From Ciona savignyi (Eukaryota > Chordata > Ascidiacea > Phlebobranchia > Cionidae): 64,000 nucleotides of DNA. A program made the translations under genes and the position numbers. The stretch lies in NCBI GenBank assembly GCA_000149265.1, contig CH003264.1, positions 47,685 through 111,684 on the forward strand, in the 5' to 3' direction. This document shows positions 45,501 through 55,640 of the stretch, one piece after another; the stretch's first letter is position 1, and each line of letters begins with the position of its first letter. The notes below the pieces were generated by a model, which searched no databases, was not told the origin of the DNA, and was given only the letters and a program-made list of their open reading frames with translations.

Positions 45501-48500
45501 GACAGGCATGCCAAGTCGCCCTGACATCTACCAAAAGGAGTAATGGAATCGCAATGAAAATTTGACATATTTTAGACAACATGGTTTAGATATGCAGAAA
45601 CCAAAATTTTGGTAATAAATCTGGGGGAATTTCCCTGGGACGTTAAAACATTTGTAAGACAACATGGTCCAGATATGCAGAAACCAAAATTTAGGGTAAT
45701 AAATCCATGGGAATTCCCCTGAGACGTTAAAAACCAAAATGTTTTTTTTTCTAATAAATTAGCTTTTTGGGGCAAAGCGCTTAAACGGCTACTTAAATTT
45801 TGATCAGATTTGGTGAAATGTTGGATCATTAGACACTCTGTGGCAATTTAAAGAAAGAAAACATTTACCTAGGGAAATTCCCTTAAAAACAAAGATATGT
45901 TCCTCAATTATAATTGTGACAGGCATGCCATATCAGACTTACATCTTCAACTAGATGTCGACAAATCAGATTAAAACTTTAAGAATTGTTACATAACATG
46001 ACCCCAGACCCACATATGTAAAAACAGAAACTTATCTACTAAACCCAGGGGGATTTCCTAAAACCATGAAAAACTAAATCGGGCTGTTTTGGAAAATTAT
46101 CTTCATTTTACAGCGCTTGAAAAGAAGCTTTAATTTAAAACATTTACACACAAATTGTGGTAAGGGACCCTGTAGCTTGAATATATAGCATACAAAATGT
46201 GTTTTACAAATAGTGGTGGTTAAACACGTGGTTGACACTATCTAGTTTACTAAATTAATTTTTAATTTTGGCAAGCTTGGAGTTTTTTGGATTCAATTAT
46301 TTTGTTTTCCCAAATATTATCTCATGAATGACATTTAAATTGTCTGGTTTGGACACAATTTAGTATTGTAGTAATTTCATGTCTCTGTCGTGATTTTTTA
46401 TTGTGTAAGAATCTTTTTTCCCCAATTTTGAGCGTCCTGTAAATGTGTAAAATGTCTTTACAGGACAAAATTCTCACGAGTCATAATGCTTTCTGTATGT
46501 GATGTGTAATATAGAGCAACAAAAATAGCTTGGCTCAACAGAATAAAAAGATCGAGCAGAGAATAAGAGTTATTAATCTGAATGCCCGACGCGCCATGTC
46601 CTGGCAGAATTGCTAGAATTAGTTTAACTATGTATTTTACTGTATCTGCATTTAATCAAGAATAAAAGGACCTTGAGTGATATAATTTGAATTCCGCTAG
46701 TCATAAATGGGTATAGGTAGCAGAAAACAACTAACTTATGCATAACCCCAATCCCAAATATACCGTATATACATATTATCATTTTTTGTTTAAAAAAACA
46801 TCAGGAAAAAAATATTATCAGGAAAAATTTAACGGAAGAAGCTCAAAATCACAAACTTTGTTTTAATTGCACCACCAGCATTACAGGATTGGCGACAGTT
46901 GCTCCATGCCGTCCACTGTGAATACTTTGGCTTGCATGCATATATCTTTCTCTTACATATTCCGCTGGAATAAAATATGCACTTAATATAGTTTTATAAT
47001 GTCAATATAGTCAGGAAAACCGACCGCTATTTTAACTGCAGGGTGCCAGCAGTGCAAATTTAAAGATTAAAAGGCGACGCACTTAACCGCCAGACCAACG
47101 GCCGGCCAAAAAAAGAAACAGGACACATCGGAAATTAAATATAAGTTAGGTAAAAGCAATACCTGTTTGTGTTGGACCCTGGACAACTTGTAGCATGCCC
47201 GCCACGGGCATTTTTACAAAATCTATACCGTATCTTTGTAATTTTGATGGATGAGCAACCATCATAACACGCACTCCAAGCTTTCCACGGACCCCACGTA
47301 CCTGAAAGTAATAAGTTTGGTGGATTACTGTATCGCCTTTCAGCCTAAGGGTTACATCGCCCATTCGGTTGCTTACAAGCATTTGTGTTTAAGGCACTTT
47401 ACAAACATTAGCAGAATTTTGTGGAATGATGGCTTTTATACCAAATTGCAGAAACATCTGAATCTTACACGAAAAAGTTCCAGTAACCCAATCGAGGGCA
47501 CAAGGTAATCTGACAACTGTGGAAAACAAGTAAAATTTTGATTTTATTACCTCGTCTGTCAGCTGCCTTTATGGGGCATCTATATAATGTATCAACTTCT
47601 GCAATATCAATATCTGATGGATTGTTAGCTGCTAAATACATAGGTAGTCCAGTCGAGCGAACAATAAATGTTGGACTAATTTGGTCTTTTTGAAATGCAT
47701 GGCTTTCGTAATGAAGAAAGGAGCGGAGATCATATCCAAACCCAAGGTTGGCCACATTTGCTGGATTCATTTTGTGATAGTTGTGCCGATGTCCTTTAAA
47801 CAGAAAAGTTGGGTTTTGATTCATTGCATTTTCCTAAAGGCTTTAAAGAAAAAGAGTAGGTCATTACCCAGCTAATGTGTGGGTTTGAGTAAAGCAGCAC
47901 ATCAATTAAAGATTTACGGCTAGCCAATTAGTTTTAGTTAACCACCAATAGTTATGATGATTTACCAGTTTGTGTGTAAGCTAAAACAAAAGAAACTTTA
48001 ACCACTTTCTTTGTGAAACCCATCTCACTGCACTACTGTAAGCACCATGTTTAGTCCCCTGGTGGGGGATTTTCTGGGGTGAACGAGATTATTTGTTTCT
48101 GCATATACTTACAAGAATTTCTTTAAAATGTGAAAAAGCATTCTTACTTTTAGTTCTAAGCTATTGAATAAAAAAAATAATGATGCAGAAAGTAGTGAAA
48201 AAAGACGTTTATTTTTAAATTCTTGGTCTGTTGGGAATGTTCATTGCATGATTTACCCCATATTTGACTATGTATATCCAAATCATACTACCCAACACCT
48301 CTATAAATTCTAACCTTATTGGCCGTTTTTGTTATGATGGACATTTAAAATAGACTGATCACTGGTTTATTTGGAGATAATTTCTGGAGATTTTCAGAAA
48401 AATAATTAAAGATAAGGTGGGGCCCTGATCTTTTTTGTTTGTATAAACATTTTCTGGTTAAATTGTGTTATTTTATAAAATATATAAATTATATATACAT

Positions 48501-51500
48501 TATATAATATAATGTATAAAAAGGTTGACTATAAATCTATATTGCATTTTAAATAGCATAGTTCTAAAATTTTTTTTTAAAACTGAGCATAATTGGCTGC
48601 ATAAGAGTTAACTTCTCGGTAAAAATATGTAGAACTCAATAAGTAAATGTGCTTTTACTTGGATAGACATTGTTCAAAAAAACTTCGATATATCTGTCCC
48701 TGTCGGGTCGCGCCTGCTCGTGGTAAAATCCGATGGCATGGAATACTTCGTGGAGCACGATTCCTCTGTGTTCACATCCAAAAGCGAGGTGGATATCCTG
48801 GACACCAAAGCCTCTACCAATCCGAGAACTAATGAAAGGAAAATTGAATCATTGTACACAGACAGTTGTCTCGAAATTGCACCCTCAATTCAACAGATTA
48901 TACTAGTGGTTTAGTGCGTCGCCTTTCAGCCGAATATTCTATTCTATATTGCATAAACATTAATATTCTATCCTATATGGCAGTGTTTCTAAAATGGTGC
49001 GCCGCAAGGGTTAGCTAAGTGCGCCACACGTGCATAATTGCATATACTAAATTTACGACAGAGTGTGCATAGATCATAAAACTACTAAATGGTTAGTGTC
49101 TAGTTTGTTCTTTTCCAACGTTTTGAGTATTAGCATATTGTTTTGACTTTTCATCCAAGGTGCGCCCGTTCGCGTTCGTAATTGGTCTCAGGTACGCCAT
49201 GAGGTCAAAAAGATTGAGAACCACTGCTCTATAGGAACTGAAGCTGTGTTAAATTGAACTCAATAATGATTTTCACAGACACTTTAGACCAAAATAAGCC
49301 GAAGTATAAGATACAACTTAACAGATAAATCCAATACAGTACTTTTCATACAAGCAAATTCGCGATGTCTTCGTTTGTTCTGTATTTTCTGTTATTTTTG
49401 CCCTTTTACCAAAATTTAGATTTTTAGGCTCCTCTCTGCTAAACCACCGTATATTTTCCCTCTTCCACAGTGCTGTGCTGTTTTTTCATGCATGTATTAT
49501 TTTTTTATTATTGTCGAAGAGTGGTTTAGCAGTGCGAAGTCTAACAATCTAAATTTAGTTACAGTTTTTCATAATCTGTCTGAGTGCACAAGGTTCAGAC
49601 AGCACTCGCAAAATGCCTAAAACACACAACACAACCTGCTAGGCTGGGGGCTAATTTTAATTCTATCGCACAAACTTTTCTTCTAAACATTATCACTTAG
49701 TCCAGCGGTTCTCAACCGGGGAGGAATTTCAGAAGAGGAATTTGTGCATTTTTTTCTTGTTATATGAGACTAGAGCGATTAAAAAAAAAAACATATTTGA
49801 TTGATGACATTTGCTGTTATTACGTAGTCCTACTTTCAGACCAATAGGCCTATATTCGTAACACTGAAGCGGTTTAACAGATATAATATGCAGTTTAAAT
49901 AAATGCTTCTCTGAATATGTGTATTCCCCTATTTTGTTGAGTAATGACTCGGATTGTGGGTACTTTATATGGTAGGGAAGGAATGAAAAGATCCAAAATA
50001 GGCAAAGGGAGGCATGCAACAAAAATAGTTGAGAACCACGGACTTAGTCAGTCCTGCCAAAGGTTTTAACAGTTACAAAAAAGTAGTATTACCTGCATCC
50101 ATCTCCTCTTATAAATCTAATATATCGTCTTTCCTTTTTGCGTTTATTAAGATCTATACAAGTCCACCGTGCAAGAAAGTCAGCAGCAGAATTAACCGCA
50201 AAATGTGCTTTACTATCTGCCATAAAAGATGCAGATTGGTATAGGGGCGTCCATATATGTTACACACAAATTCAATGTTATAAGTTTATAAAATTCTGTA
50301 TTATACCTTTTTGGTCAAGACTGTGCTGATGAATGAACTGCATAATCATATTTTATCCTCATGAGTGGAAGAACATGTGACTTCTCACTACGGGGGGGTC
50401 ATTTTGCCTCATGCCCACCATGGGGTTAGACCATAGCTAGTGAAGGAACGTGTGAATCATACACAACACACTGTAATAGTACCGGTAACCCAGTGGTGGG
50501 TGCGAGGTATTCTGACGAATGCCCGTGTGGTAACCCCTTACGGGTATAAACATATAAGCATGATCTTACCCCACGCCCACCATGGTGTTAGACCATAGCT
50601 ATTGCAATGTGTATTTGACTGAGACATTATTTCAGTTTTAGAAGAACCCACGAATTTACTAGCTCCAGTCAATGTTTGCTGAGTGTCACTCCAAATAAAA
50701 CAACCTGTTTTGACCCCAGAATGTTTGTGGCTTAAGATCGACATATAACTCCAGATTGTCAACCACATGAATATAAGTTTAAAAAAAGTCCACTTTTAGG
50801 TCTACGAAGAAGTGCTTGGTAATGATTCGTAGCACATCGACCGAAAGTTAGGGAACAAAAATCAATTGTGTATATGCCGTAGAGAACTTATATTTTGGAA
50901 AAAAATTGTATTTTTCATTGAAATAACGCACTGCAATATCCCAAAAAAAGAAGGGAAAGTATGTAAAACAAAAGTATTGCCTTTAAAGAAAGTTTTCTGA
51001 TAGTCCTTTTTAAATATCAAAGCCAAATTATTCACTCAAGTACGTACTTAGTCCAGGGTTGAAGATATAAGGCACTTGAATCCTCCCATTTGCCCCTAAT
51101 TCCCACTTATCTCGATCAAATGTGATTGAGTTTCCAGCAAAAACTTCAAAAGATCTATTATCCGGGAATCCGACGTATTGCTGTTGATATATTACAGGAT
51201 AACAGTGCTGGAAAATGCATTCGTCCGGTCGTTAGTCTGCCGGTTAAGTGCGTCGCCTTTCAATCGAAAAGTTACAGGTGCGAAACTGGTCGCTAGTGGG
51301 TTCTTGGGCAAGGCACTTAACGGACATTGCCTGAACACAGCGGATTAATGGGTTCTACCAAATTAAAGGAACATGTCTATCATATACAACATACTTCAAT
51401 AGCTCCGGTAACCTCTATGGTGGACGCGAGGTCATCTGACGATTGTCCGTGTATTAACTCCCTTGGTTTTCCTATTCACGGGGATAAACATAATTATTCT

Positions 51501-54500
51501 ATTCTATCCTATCCTATTAAAACGACAACCAAGTCTAGAAATGCACAATAGAAGTTTGTATATCTAGGGATTCAAATCTTTATAAGGAATGTAATAAAAA
51601 TACTATAGTTGAGTTTACAATTTATAGCTGCGTTCCAACACACAACGAAAATCTTTCCACATCACATAATGTCTCAGTACCGGTGCAGCAATTGATAACT
51701 ACAGTTAGTTATTGTTATTTCGCTAACTTAAAATTGTAAAATAGCTTCTTCATTCGTAATATTGATAAGAAAAATTTAGCTTGGTAACATATGTAATCTT
51801 TAAAATAACGTAATAACGGAAACCACGAAAAAATATTTTTACTTTGGTCATTATATGAAAATTACTTTTAACACAAGCACGATAAAGTATGCAAACCCAC
51901 CTTAGATAAACACCATCACTAGAACAAACAGCAATGGGGCACTGCCCCAATTTTTAATGAAATTTTTGCAAATATTCTTCTGACTAATGGTGCAAGTTAC
52001 TTAAGACCCATAGTTATGACATAAAGCTGATGCTTGCTGATAAATAGCTGTCATTTTGGCTAGCCTTGTGCCTTAAGTTAAATATACAAGAAATAATCGT
52101 AAAATGAAATTACTTCCAGCAGCTTGGGAACTTCGTATTCATCAAATTGGACATCCCCCTCAAACCGACCTCGAGTCGCACACACACAGTTTATTTGACA
52201 ACCATCCTCCATCATGTATCCAAATGGACAGACAGCGTTGCAACTTGTCGTGTCAAACGTACACTTTTTCTTGGACTCTGTAACAGTCCAGAATATCTAG
52301 TAAACTCTTCTAAAAAGAATACAGTTTAGTACCTAAGTTTGGGATAGGGTAGGATATTTTGTATGCCCGATTAGCTTGGTTTGTTAGTGCGTCGCCTTTC
52401 AGCCAAAGGGTTGGAGTTCGAAACTGGCTGCCAGCTAATCCGTTGTGTACTTGAGCAAGGCACTTATTACCTGATGCTGAAAAGAACGTCTAAGTCATGC
52501 ACAACACACTGTAATAGCCACCCATTAGCCCGAAGTGATCTTACAATTTCCTGTGTGTTAACACCTTTTGTGTTTTCATTCACTGGGATAAAAATAAATA
52601 TCTTATAACTATCTTATTTGTGATTATCTTTGTAAATGGGTAAATGCAAGTCACATTAACCCAAGCCAATAATTATACCCTTGCCACCACTGCCAGTTAC
52701 CAGAGCTATTTCAGTGTGTTGTGTATTATTCAGTCGTTCCTTTAATTTGATAAAACCCATCATGAATACGTTGGGTGCCTTACTTAAAGACACAACCAAC
52801 AAGCTAGCTAGTGACCAGTATCAAATCTGAATCGCTTCGGCTAAAAAGCAACATACTAAGCCATCAATCTAATTAGTTTTACCCCTCTTAGTTAACCCAT
52901 GTTACTCATACTGGAAAATGCGGGAGACATGTTATAACATGGAAAATCAGCAGATTACCTGGTGCCTACAGTCAATTTATAACAGCTGTTGCATTGTGGT
53001 AAATGTGTTGAACAATTTTTTTTGTTGGACACAGTACACCAATATAAGTGTATAAGTGCCTTGAGCAAAGACACAGTTGACAAGATTGGACAAAAACAAA
53101 CAAACAAAAATTAACTTTACCATCGCACTGGTTGACATCGAATGGAGTTATAACCTGTCCCTCTGTCTTTAATCTAATACATGCCGGATCTTCTGCCGCT
53201 GGAATCACTGAAATAATTAAGAAGGTTTTTTTTAAAAAAATTGCAGGTTTTTTAGTTATCCAGTTACTATCAAAGAGGCAATTTCCATCCAATCATGGTC
53301 CTGGAACATACATGATAAAACAAATTTAAGATCATTCTAGAACCATTGTCACATTTAATCAATTTGAATTGGAACATTCACTAGCTAAAAAAATTAACTA
53401 TGTTTCAATGTTTTCCAAACAATATTTTTTGGGGTGATAATATATTTAAGAAAACTTTAAGGAATTTTTAGACTTTTCCAGTTGGTTAGAGCATTACCTG
53501 TAATCCAAACAGTTATTGGGCTGAACCCAACCGAGTGCCCACCCATTTTTTTTCACCGACCGGTTAGTCTGGCAATTTAGTGCGTCTCCTTCAACCGAAA
53601 GGTTGCAGGTTCGAAACTAGTCGCTAGTTAGTTGTGTCCTTGGGAAAGGCACTTAACGGACATTGCCTGAACCCAGTGGAATAATGAGTTCTACCAAATT
53701 GAAGGAAATTCTATATCATAAACAACACACTCCATTAGCTTCGGTTACCCGACGGTGGGCACGAGGTGATCTGACGATTGCTTGTGTGTTAATCACCTTG
53801 GTTTTCCCATTCACGGCGATAAACATAAATATCCTATCCTAACCATGTGAAAACTAGTAAGCTGTGTCATTGGACAAGCAATAGGTGCATGTTGTCTGAG
53901 CCCAGTGGAGAATTATATGAAAACAATGGAAACGTCTAAACGTTAAACAATGTACAACACAATACAATAGCTCATGTTGTTTCTCACATGCGGAGATCAT
54001 TAATAGTTAAACTTGCAAATTCTGATGATAAAGACAAGTTATGTAATGCTACACCAGTTTTACATACCCATTATGATGGCAACTGTAATTGCCACCAAAC
54101 CAAGCACCAGTATACCAATCATCACCATTTTTAAAGCACCATTGCCCTGCGTTTTTTTGGGGCCTGTCGGTCTTTTTGCTGCGGCTGAAAGTACAAAGTG
54201 TAAAGTAATAAAATGCAGCACAATATACTGTACTTACGATCATACCAGTATGATAGGGCACTGTATGATAAGAGTATGACGGATTTTAAGCAGTAATCAA
54301 CTTATAGTACATGTTATGATGCCAAAAAACTGCAGCCTAAATGCAAAGGATTGCAGGATAGGATAGGTTATTCATATTTATTCCTGTGAAAGGGAACACC
54401 AAGAGGGTTAACACATGGGCAATCGTCAGAACGTTTCGCGCCCACCGTCGGGTTACCAGAGCTATTACAGTGTGTTGTATATCACATGATAGACACGTTC

Positions 54501-55350
54501 CTTCAGTTTTGTAGAACTCATTTATCCGCTGGGTTCAGGCAATGTTTGTAAAGTGCCTTGCCCAAGGACACAACCGACTTTCTATTGAAATGCCACGCAC
54601 TTAACCGCCAGACTAACCGACCGGTCGCGAAACTATTCAGTAGTGGTTTTAAGCAAGGCACCTAATGGACATTGCCCACACACAGTGGAATAATGGGTTC
54701 TACCAAATTGAAGAAACGCCTAAATCATGCACAACACACTGCAATAGCTCTGGTAATCGGACAGTGGGCACATGGTGACCTAATTAGGTTTAAACGCCTC
54801 TTGCGTTTTCCTATTCACGGGGATAAAGATAATTATCCTACCATAACTGATGTATGACCAATTATTTTTCCAAATAAGTGCATGTGGCACCAGATAGTTC
54901 TTGTGTCTTATGTTGCCATATTTCTGAAATCAGGGATACTGCCCATAGTGGAAACGTGGGAAATTTACACAAGTAATTCATGTCTAATTGTAAAAACAAT
55001 TTTTTTTTCTAAAATCACCAAACATTTATGGTCGCGTGGCCAAATGGTTTTCGCAATCAATACATATACCAACTAAAATTATATAAGTAACGAATCTATC
55101 ATGGGTTTGAAACTTAGATGGTTAAAAAAATTACCCAACAAGCATTTTGGTATTACCTTTTCTATGTCAAGCTACCTAGTTATGGTATGTAGTACAGTAG
55201 GTTTATATAATGTAAAAGCTCACCTACGCCGCCGCCAGCAGCAGCCTGTTTTCCATGTCCATGGGGCTGTGTTGGACGAGGCTGTGGAGGTGGCACACTG
55301 GTGGTCGGAGGCGGACCCGCACTCGGTAACCAGTAATTTAACTTCTCCAT
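33522..55350 (-). CDS. Type II membrane astacin metalloprotease with antistasin-like, thrombospondin type-1 and FG-GAP-like repeats (tunicate Tast-like)
   Basis: Sixteen exons on the minus strand: 55224-55350, 54068-54184, 53121-53207, 52114-52277, 51048-51180, 50093-50216, 48669-48828, 47551-47833, 47163-47301, 46857-46964, 44244-44356, 42500-42669, 37482-37641, 35757-35868, 34871-35029, 33522-33717. Every junction keeps phase; the total is 2352 bases, 783 residues. Order: Pro-rich cytosolic tail (1-58), one transmembrane helix (about 60-81), antistasin-like Cys cluster (116-143, CPFGYMMEDGC), astacin domain (about 166-398) with zinc motif HEVFHAIGFYHE (His277, Glu278, His281, His287), then three thrombospondin type-1 modules (WGPWKAWSAC, YSQWTAWSNC, KWSAWAHWYPGC), then three C-terminal C..DxNxDGxDD..C repeats. 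The Met-turn methionine is Leu344 (RSFLHYE); Tyr346 is kept. The exon 7 donor (GTCTAT) is weak. The combination matches my memory of tunicate astacin/TSP1 sperm proteases (Tast), not verified. Confidence 0.85.
33744..34022. other. Assembly gap
   Basis: A run of 279 N within the last intron of the astacin gene. The three open frames that span it are artefacts of translating N. It is bordered on the right by SINE-like sequence (GGCAAGGCACTAACGG). Confidence 0.98.
34023..34870. mobile_element. Cluster of degenerate family A SINE fragments
   Basis: Partial copies in both orientations: plus-type body at 34025-34180, minus-type tail (CCCGTGAATGGGTAAACGCA) from 34191, another minus fragment near 34470-34620, and a plus-type tail ending TATCCTATCC at about 34708-34822. 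Confidence 0.55.
35086..35458 (+). mobile_element. hAT-like MITE inserted in a SINE
   Basis: The ends are inverted: CAGGGGTTCTTAAAGTGGGG at the left, and the right end reads CAGTGGTTCTTAAACTTTTT in reverse complement. An 8-bp duplication GTCTAGTG flanks it (35078-35085 and 35459-35466). Ends starting CAG and an 8-bp target duplication are standard for hAT. There is no transposase. The flanks are the two halves of a family A SINE head. Confidence 0.88.
35459..35695 (+). mobile_element. Family A SINE interrupted by the hAT-like MITE
   Basis: The right part of the SINE (GTCTAGTGGTTTAGTGTGTC to the CCCATGTGTTAACCCCCT tail region). Its left part is at about 35064-35085 (GTCCGACAGATTGGTCTAGTG). 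It lies in intron 14 of the astacin gene. Confidence 0.75.
36214..37408 (-). mobile_element. CTAG-ending tandem-repeat element, second copy
   Basis: Reverse orientation relative to 24324-26213. It starts at 36214 with CTAG (preceded by A, so T follows on the element strand) and ends at CCCATA (37408). Internally it holds about three diverged 335-bp-type units with GGAATTCCCC and GTGACAGGCATG-type blocks. It sits in intron 13 of the astacin gene, beside exon 37482-37641. Confidence 0.6.
37682..37977 (+). mobile_element. Diverged family A SINE
   Basis: Head GTCCGGCTGATTAGCTTGGTG, B-box region GGTTTGAAACTGG, tail AATATGCTATCC. A further tail fragment lies at 37988-38098. Confidence 0.7.
38149..38365 (+). 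repeat. 5' LTR
   Basis: 217 bp, TGTGGTGATATC...GGTCATGTCA. Contains TTTATATTA (TATA-like, about 38229) and AATAAA (38323-38328), a polyadenylation signal. Confidence 0.95.
38366..38383 (+). promoter_or_regulatory. Candidate primer-binding site, complementary to the LTR
   Basis: ATTTATTAAACTAATAAA lies immediately after the LTR. Seventeen bases are exactly complementary to 38312-38328 inside the LTR. No TGG-initial tRNA-complementary site adjoins the LTR. This fits self-primed reverse transcription as described for yeast Tf1. Confidence 0.55.
38387..39085 (+). CDS. gag: Retrotransposon Gag (frame-shifted at the zinc knuckle)
   Basis: 232-residue frame starting with the first ATG after the primer-binding site. 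A helical capsid-type region (retrotransposon gag domain) covers about residues 20-190 (SVYPLVEDVEEFDEIVKVLQ, RDAFINGLASPFIRQRILEK). The frame leaves the coding phase in the first CCHC knuckle, at a GGTGGTGG run near 39037-39044, and stops at 39085. The zinc-knuckle and protease region continues in the next frame. Confidence 0.88.
   Translation: MDKLQLTRPKELTIETTAPDAAKVFIFWLRTVKDYIAYLEEGRCESSTPVNKTRVIVSCLSPSVYPLVEDVEEFDEIVKVLQAAYVIKKNNVYARHLLVSHHQQVGESIAEYAQTLKSLAKDCTFEAVTAQEYRDQLTRDAFINGLASPFIRQRILEKDDINLVRAIELADSLDRAQKQAAVMGRGSLTIAAAQPENESQRLAVAKSEGRLRKKCYFWWWKYSYQPTHVSSS
39069..39755 (+). CDS. pol: Retrotransposon zinc knuckle plus aspartic protease segment
   Basis: 228-residue frame. A CCHC knuckle (Cys9, Cys12, His17, Cys22) is followed by a retropepsin-type active site VLIDTGASDNF (Asp78) and a conserved VILGQKFL block. 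It ends at a stop directly after an A7 run (39746-39753 region), beyond which the reverse transcriptase continues in the +1 frame. A one-base expansion of the homopolymer would explain the break. A -1 slip on the TTTAAAA there would give the wrong frame. Confidence 0.88.
   Translation: MCPARDAVCHSCNKRGHFAKVCQSKTAEYRESLALAAGAFASSSNDGTSNIIAAAPRGLGPAVINATLKGRKVDVLIDTGASDNFVNKRTAQQLLLKVEKGSKNISLATSEMETKIDGRAKADICLLGRQYVGLKLGVMSDLCADVILGQKFLSRHSEVNFKYGGAEPPLDIPCHPTQHVLNVSAAKLPAPRIFEFLHSECRPIASKSRRYSHEDRAFIRSETKRLKK
39757..42036 (+). CDS. pol: Retrotransposon reverse transcriptase, RNase H and integrase
   Basis: Long open frame. From 39850 it gives 728 residues; in-frame coding extends upstream toward 39757. 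Domains in that numbering: reverse transcriptase with LPFGVTN and YLDD (96-99); RNase H with EVETDASDFA (about 236-245) and PVAYMSR; integrase zinc site His368/His373/Cys402/Cys405; catalytic core Asp433, Asp489, Glu525; and a Ser/Thr/Pro-rich C-terminal tail. Domain order RT-RH-IN is typical of Ty3/gypsy. No envelope frame follows: the polypurine-like GGGGAGA lies directly before the 3' LTR. Confidence 0.95.
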   Translation, partial: GIIEPAKSPWRAQALVVNHHGGKKRLCIDYSVTINKFTYLDAYPLPRIDDLVNKIAQDVIYSSLDMKSAYHQIPLHQEERPMTAFEADGQLFQYCRLPFGVTNGVAAFQRVMDQFIRRHGLNKVYAYLDDLTVTGATEEEHNHNLQELLKAAEADGLTFNSEKSHIGVRSINLLGYQVSSGEVRPDPSRLQPLLDMRPPSTAKELKRVSGLFAYYAKWINNFSAKVRPLLTATEFPITGAALNAFGALKSDLAESSLGAIKDDIPFEVETDASDFAVAAILSQEGRPVAYMSRTLNTCERNYPAVEKEASAIIAATRKWAQFLKCRHFTLITDQRSVRFMFDQKNHGKIKNTKILVWRLELGQFDYSIRWRPGKSNVAPDAISRICASMPSVKNLTTLHEQLGHPGYARMYHFIHSHNLPYTTEEVKSIGQRCHICAEVKPQYFRRSPNAMIKATKPWERISMDFKGPVRGPNPYLLVLIDEFSRYPFVFPCSSMTTKTVIACLNELFSYFGFPAYLHSDRGTSFISRELKVFLSDRGIASSHSTPYHPQGNSQCERANQTIWRTIKLLLRNRGWPEGRWEDVLYDALHSIRSLLCTSINETPHERMFQFQRRVMMGTSMPSWLLTQGPVLLRRHVRNKGDPLCDEVLLLDANTSYANIRHPNGREDTVSTSDLAPYPETSMEVVTPSPMETPQSSPNTSCETTPDSLDRSPGDQVVLDNSEDTASQNSLTNSSPAELRRSTRTRKAPDRVRRVDNHTR
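42097..42315 (+). repeat. 3' LTR
   Basis: 219 bp, TGTGG...TGTCA, near-identical to the 5' LTR, preceded by the polypurine tract GGGGAGA (42090-42095 region) and followed by AACTT. Confidence 0.95.
42663..43014 (-). repeat. 39-bp tandem array derived from a splice-acceptor region
   Basis: About nine units of roughly 39 bp. On the minus strand each contains a CTTTTNCAGAACTAA-type sequence followed by CTTTAAGC. The unit nearest exon 12 is the true 3' splice site of the astacin gene (acceptor just above 42669). The multiple-of-three unit gives a repetitive open frame at 42732-43079 that I do not regard as coding. Confidence 0.85.
43110..43385 (-). mobile_element. Family A SINE
   Basis: Minus-strand diverged copy (TATCCCTGTGAATGGGAAAA tail, AATGCCTTACCCAAATACAC core). 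A second, more degenerate minus copy follows at about 43500-43708. Confidence 0.7.
45094..46245 (+). mobile_element. CTAG-ending tandem-repeat element, third copy
   Basis: TATGGGTCCC at the left, terminal hairpin GTCCCTTT..GGGAC, about three tandem units, and right end GTTGACACTATCTAG followed by T. It lies in intron 10 of the astacin gene. Confidence 0.6.
48981..49226 (+). mobile_element. hAT-like MITE
   Basis: Left end CAGTGTTTCTAAAATGGTGC; right end in reverse complement CAGTGGTTCTCAATCTTTTT. Flanks CTATATGG and CTCTATAG are an imperfect 8-bp duplication. It is directly downstream of a deleted SINE (about 48903-48980). Confidence 0.65.
49703..50041 (+). mobile_element. hAT-like MITE with 8-bp target duplication
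   Basis: Left end CAGCGGTTCTCAACCGGG; right end GTTGAGAACCACGG. Exact 8-bp duplication ACTTAGTC at 49695-49702 and 50042-50049. It lies about 50 bp from exon 50093-50216 of the astacin gene, in its downstream intron. Confidence 0.8.
51223..51516 (+). mobile_element. Family A SINE
   Basis: Near-complete plus-strand copy with head GTCCGGTCGTTAGTCTGCCG and tail TATTCTATCCTATCC, just upstream (minus-strand sense) of astacin exon 51048-51180. Confidence 0.85.
52361..52617 (+). mobile_element. Family A SINE
   Basis: Plus copy with head GCCCGATTAGCTTGGTTTGT. A minus-strand copy (about 52618-52880) abuts it tail to tail. Confidence 0.65.
53556..53841 (+). mobile_element. Family A SINE
   Basis: Plus-strand near-complete copy: ACCGACCGGTTAGTCTGGCA head, CTTAACGGACATTGCCTG core, ATATCCTATCC tail. 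A further body fragment follows to about 53990. Confidence 0.85.
54356..54634 (-). mobile_element. Family A SINE
   Basis: Minus-strand near-complete copy beginning GGATAGGATAGGTTATTCAT. A head-deleted plus copy (about 54634-54845) abuts its head end, making another inverted pair. Confidence 0.8.
55028..55130 (+). mobile_element. Family B SINE (diverged)
   Basis: TATGGTCGCGTGGCCAAATG head and GGGTTTGAAACTTAGATG near the end. It is in the first intron of the astacin gene. Confidence 0.6.
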
Positions 55351-55529
55351 TCCCGACTTAAACAAAGATGCGACAATGCGCAATTGCCTAGTCTAATCCA
55401 ACGCTAGTTGGTTCAATCAAACAGGCGTTCTTAGTAATACGCGGGATTAAACTTCAGCTACATTTGCATTTCCCGCCAAAAAATAGAAATAATAGTAAAG
55501 GGTTGTTTCAGAAAACAACCTTTTTATAG

Positions 55530-55640
55530 GTACGGTGGTGTGGTCGAATGGTTAACGCGACCAATGCATATACTGACTTAGATACGAAAAAAATGCTCTA
55601 ACCAAAGAGCTATGGGTTCGACACTGAAACTGATTTCTAA
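55530..55640 (+). mobile_element. Family B SINE (diverged)
   Basis: GGTACGGTGGTGTGGTCGAA head, GGTTAACGCGACCAATGC, GGGTTCGACACTGAAAC end. It lies just upstream of the astacin gene start. Confidence 0.65.
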
